Assembly: GCA_019425045.1 (NCBI GenBank)
Contig: JAHYYI010000058.1
Span: forward strand, 1-5,834
Direction: 5' to 3'
DNA length: 5,834 nt
From: Collinsella sp.
GTDB taxonomy: Bacteria; Actinomycetota; Coriobacteriia; Coriobacteriales; Coriobacteriaceae
Part shown: positions 5,721 through 5,834 of the stretch, one piece after another
Layout of the letters: every line of letters begins with the position of its first letter
How positions within the stretch are numbered: the stretch's first letter is position 1
Notes under the pieces: generated by a model
What the model was told of the DNA's origin: nothing
The model's database searches: none
What the model saw: the letters and a program-made list of their open reading frames with translations, nothing else
Position numbers and translations under genes: made by a program

Positions 5721-5834
5721 CTACAAGGCGCGTAAATGCAGATATATCAACCAAGCCATGATACCCCAGTGCTCGGCGCGTCCCCAATGGCTAAAGGCGC
5801 CTTTCCAAAGTTGCGGTGAAATAGGGACTGATTG
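5721..5834 (-). other. Open frame entering from the window edge, doubtful partial gene
   Basis: Reading the minus strand from the edge gives 37 codons without a stop until TAG at 5723-5721, in the tmk ribosome-site region. The peptide holds four Trp and a locally repetitive HWGRAEHWG. Third-position GC is only about 54% (20 of 37), far below what the operon genes appear to use. A second frame is also open for 28 codons. It may be the end of an upstream gene or simply intergenic DNA containing the tmk promoter. Confidence 0.2.
5758..5787 (-). promoter_or_regulatory. Candidate promoter of the tmk operon
   Basis: On the minus strand TTGGGG (5787-5782) and TATCAT (5763-5758) are separated by 18 nt, resembling a vegetative -35/-10 pair. 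The predicted start near 5751 would leave a leader of about 45 nt before tmk. The -35 is poor, and no other element supports it. Confidence 0.3.

Noticed and set aside
1..5834. CRISPR array, insertion sequence, tRNA or rRNA
   Set aside because: I saw no regularly spaced direct repeats, no transposase motifs and no cloverleaf or rRNA-like segments on either strand.

Overview
The window is an ordinary bacterial housekeeping stretch with a lower-GC, less familiar end. The right two thirds is GC-rich (sampled lines near 70% GC), and every gene is on the minus strand. From right to left the order is tmk (thymidylate kinase), holB (DNA polymerase III delta-prime), a PSP1-domain RicT/YaaT-like protein, comF, and an unrecognised gene with a possible restriction-endonuclease-like C-terminal domain. 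The tmk-holB-yaaT(ricT) order is the one known from Bacillus subtilis and other Gram-positive bacteria. Combined with high GC and protein character, I infer a high-GC Gram-positive, most likely a Coriobacteriia member such as Collinsella or Olsenella. That placement is an inference and is not proven by any single marker.

Layout. From 5834 to 5706 there is non-coding or upstream DNA with a candidate promoter, plus an open frame of uncertain meaning that runs off the window edge. Positions 5705-2202 hold tmk, holB and ricT as a tight operon: 1 nt separates tmk and holB, and holB and ricT overlap by 10 nt, each gene having a good Shine-Dalgarno sequence. The 102-bp gap at 2201-2100 holds two inverted repeats and a candidate promoter. 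The larger repeat is a 12-bp stem that buries the Shine-Dalgarno of comF. Positions 2099-1293 are comF, followed 10 nt later by a 369-residue gene (1282-173). Positions 172-1 are AT-rich (about 40% GC by hand count) with no convincing gene.

How the genes fit together. Tmk makes dTDP for dTTP synthesis and HolB belongs to the clamp loader, so the first two genes serve DNA replication. RicT-family proteins are iron-sulfur cofactors of RNA processing and developmental or competence control in B. subtilis. ComF is a competence-associated phosphoribosyltransferase-fold protein. No clearly new multi-gene system is visible. The parts most worth a second look are the comF leader hairpin, the long Arg-rich tail and extra cysteine cluster of the RicT-like protein, and the lower-GC nuclease-like gene beside comF.
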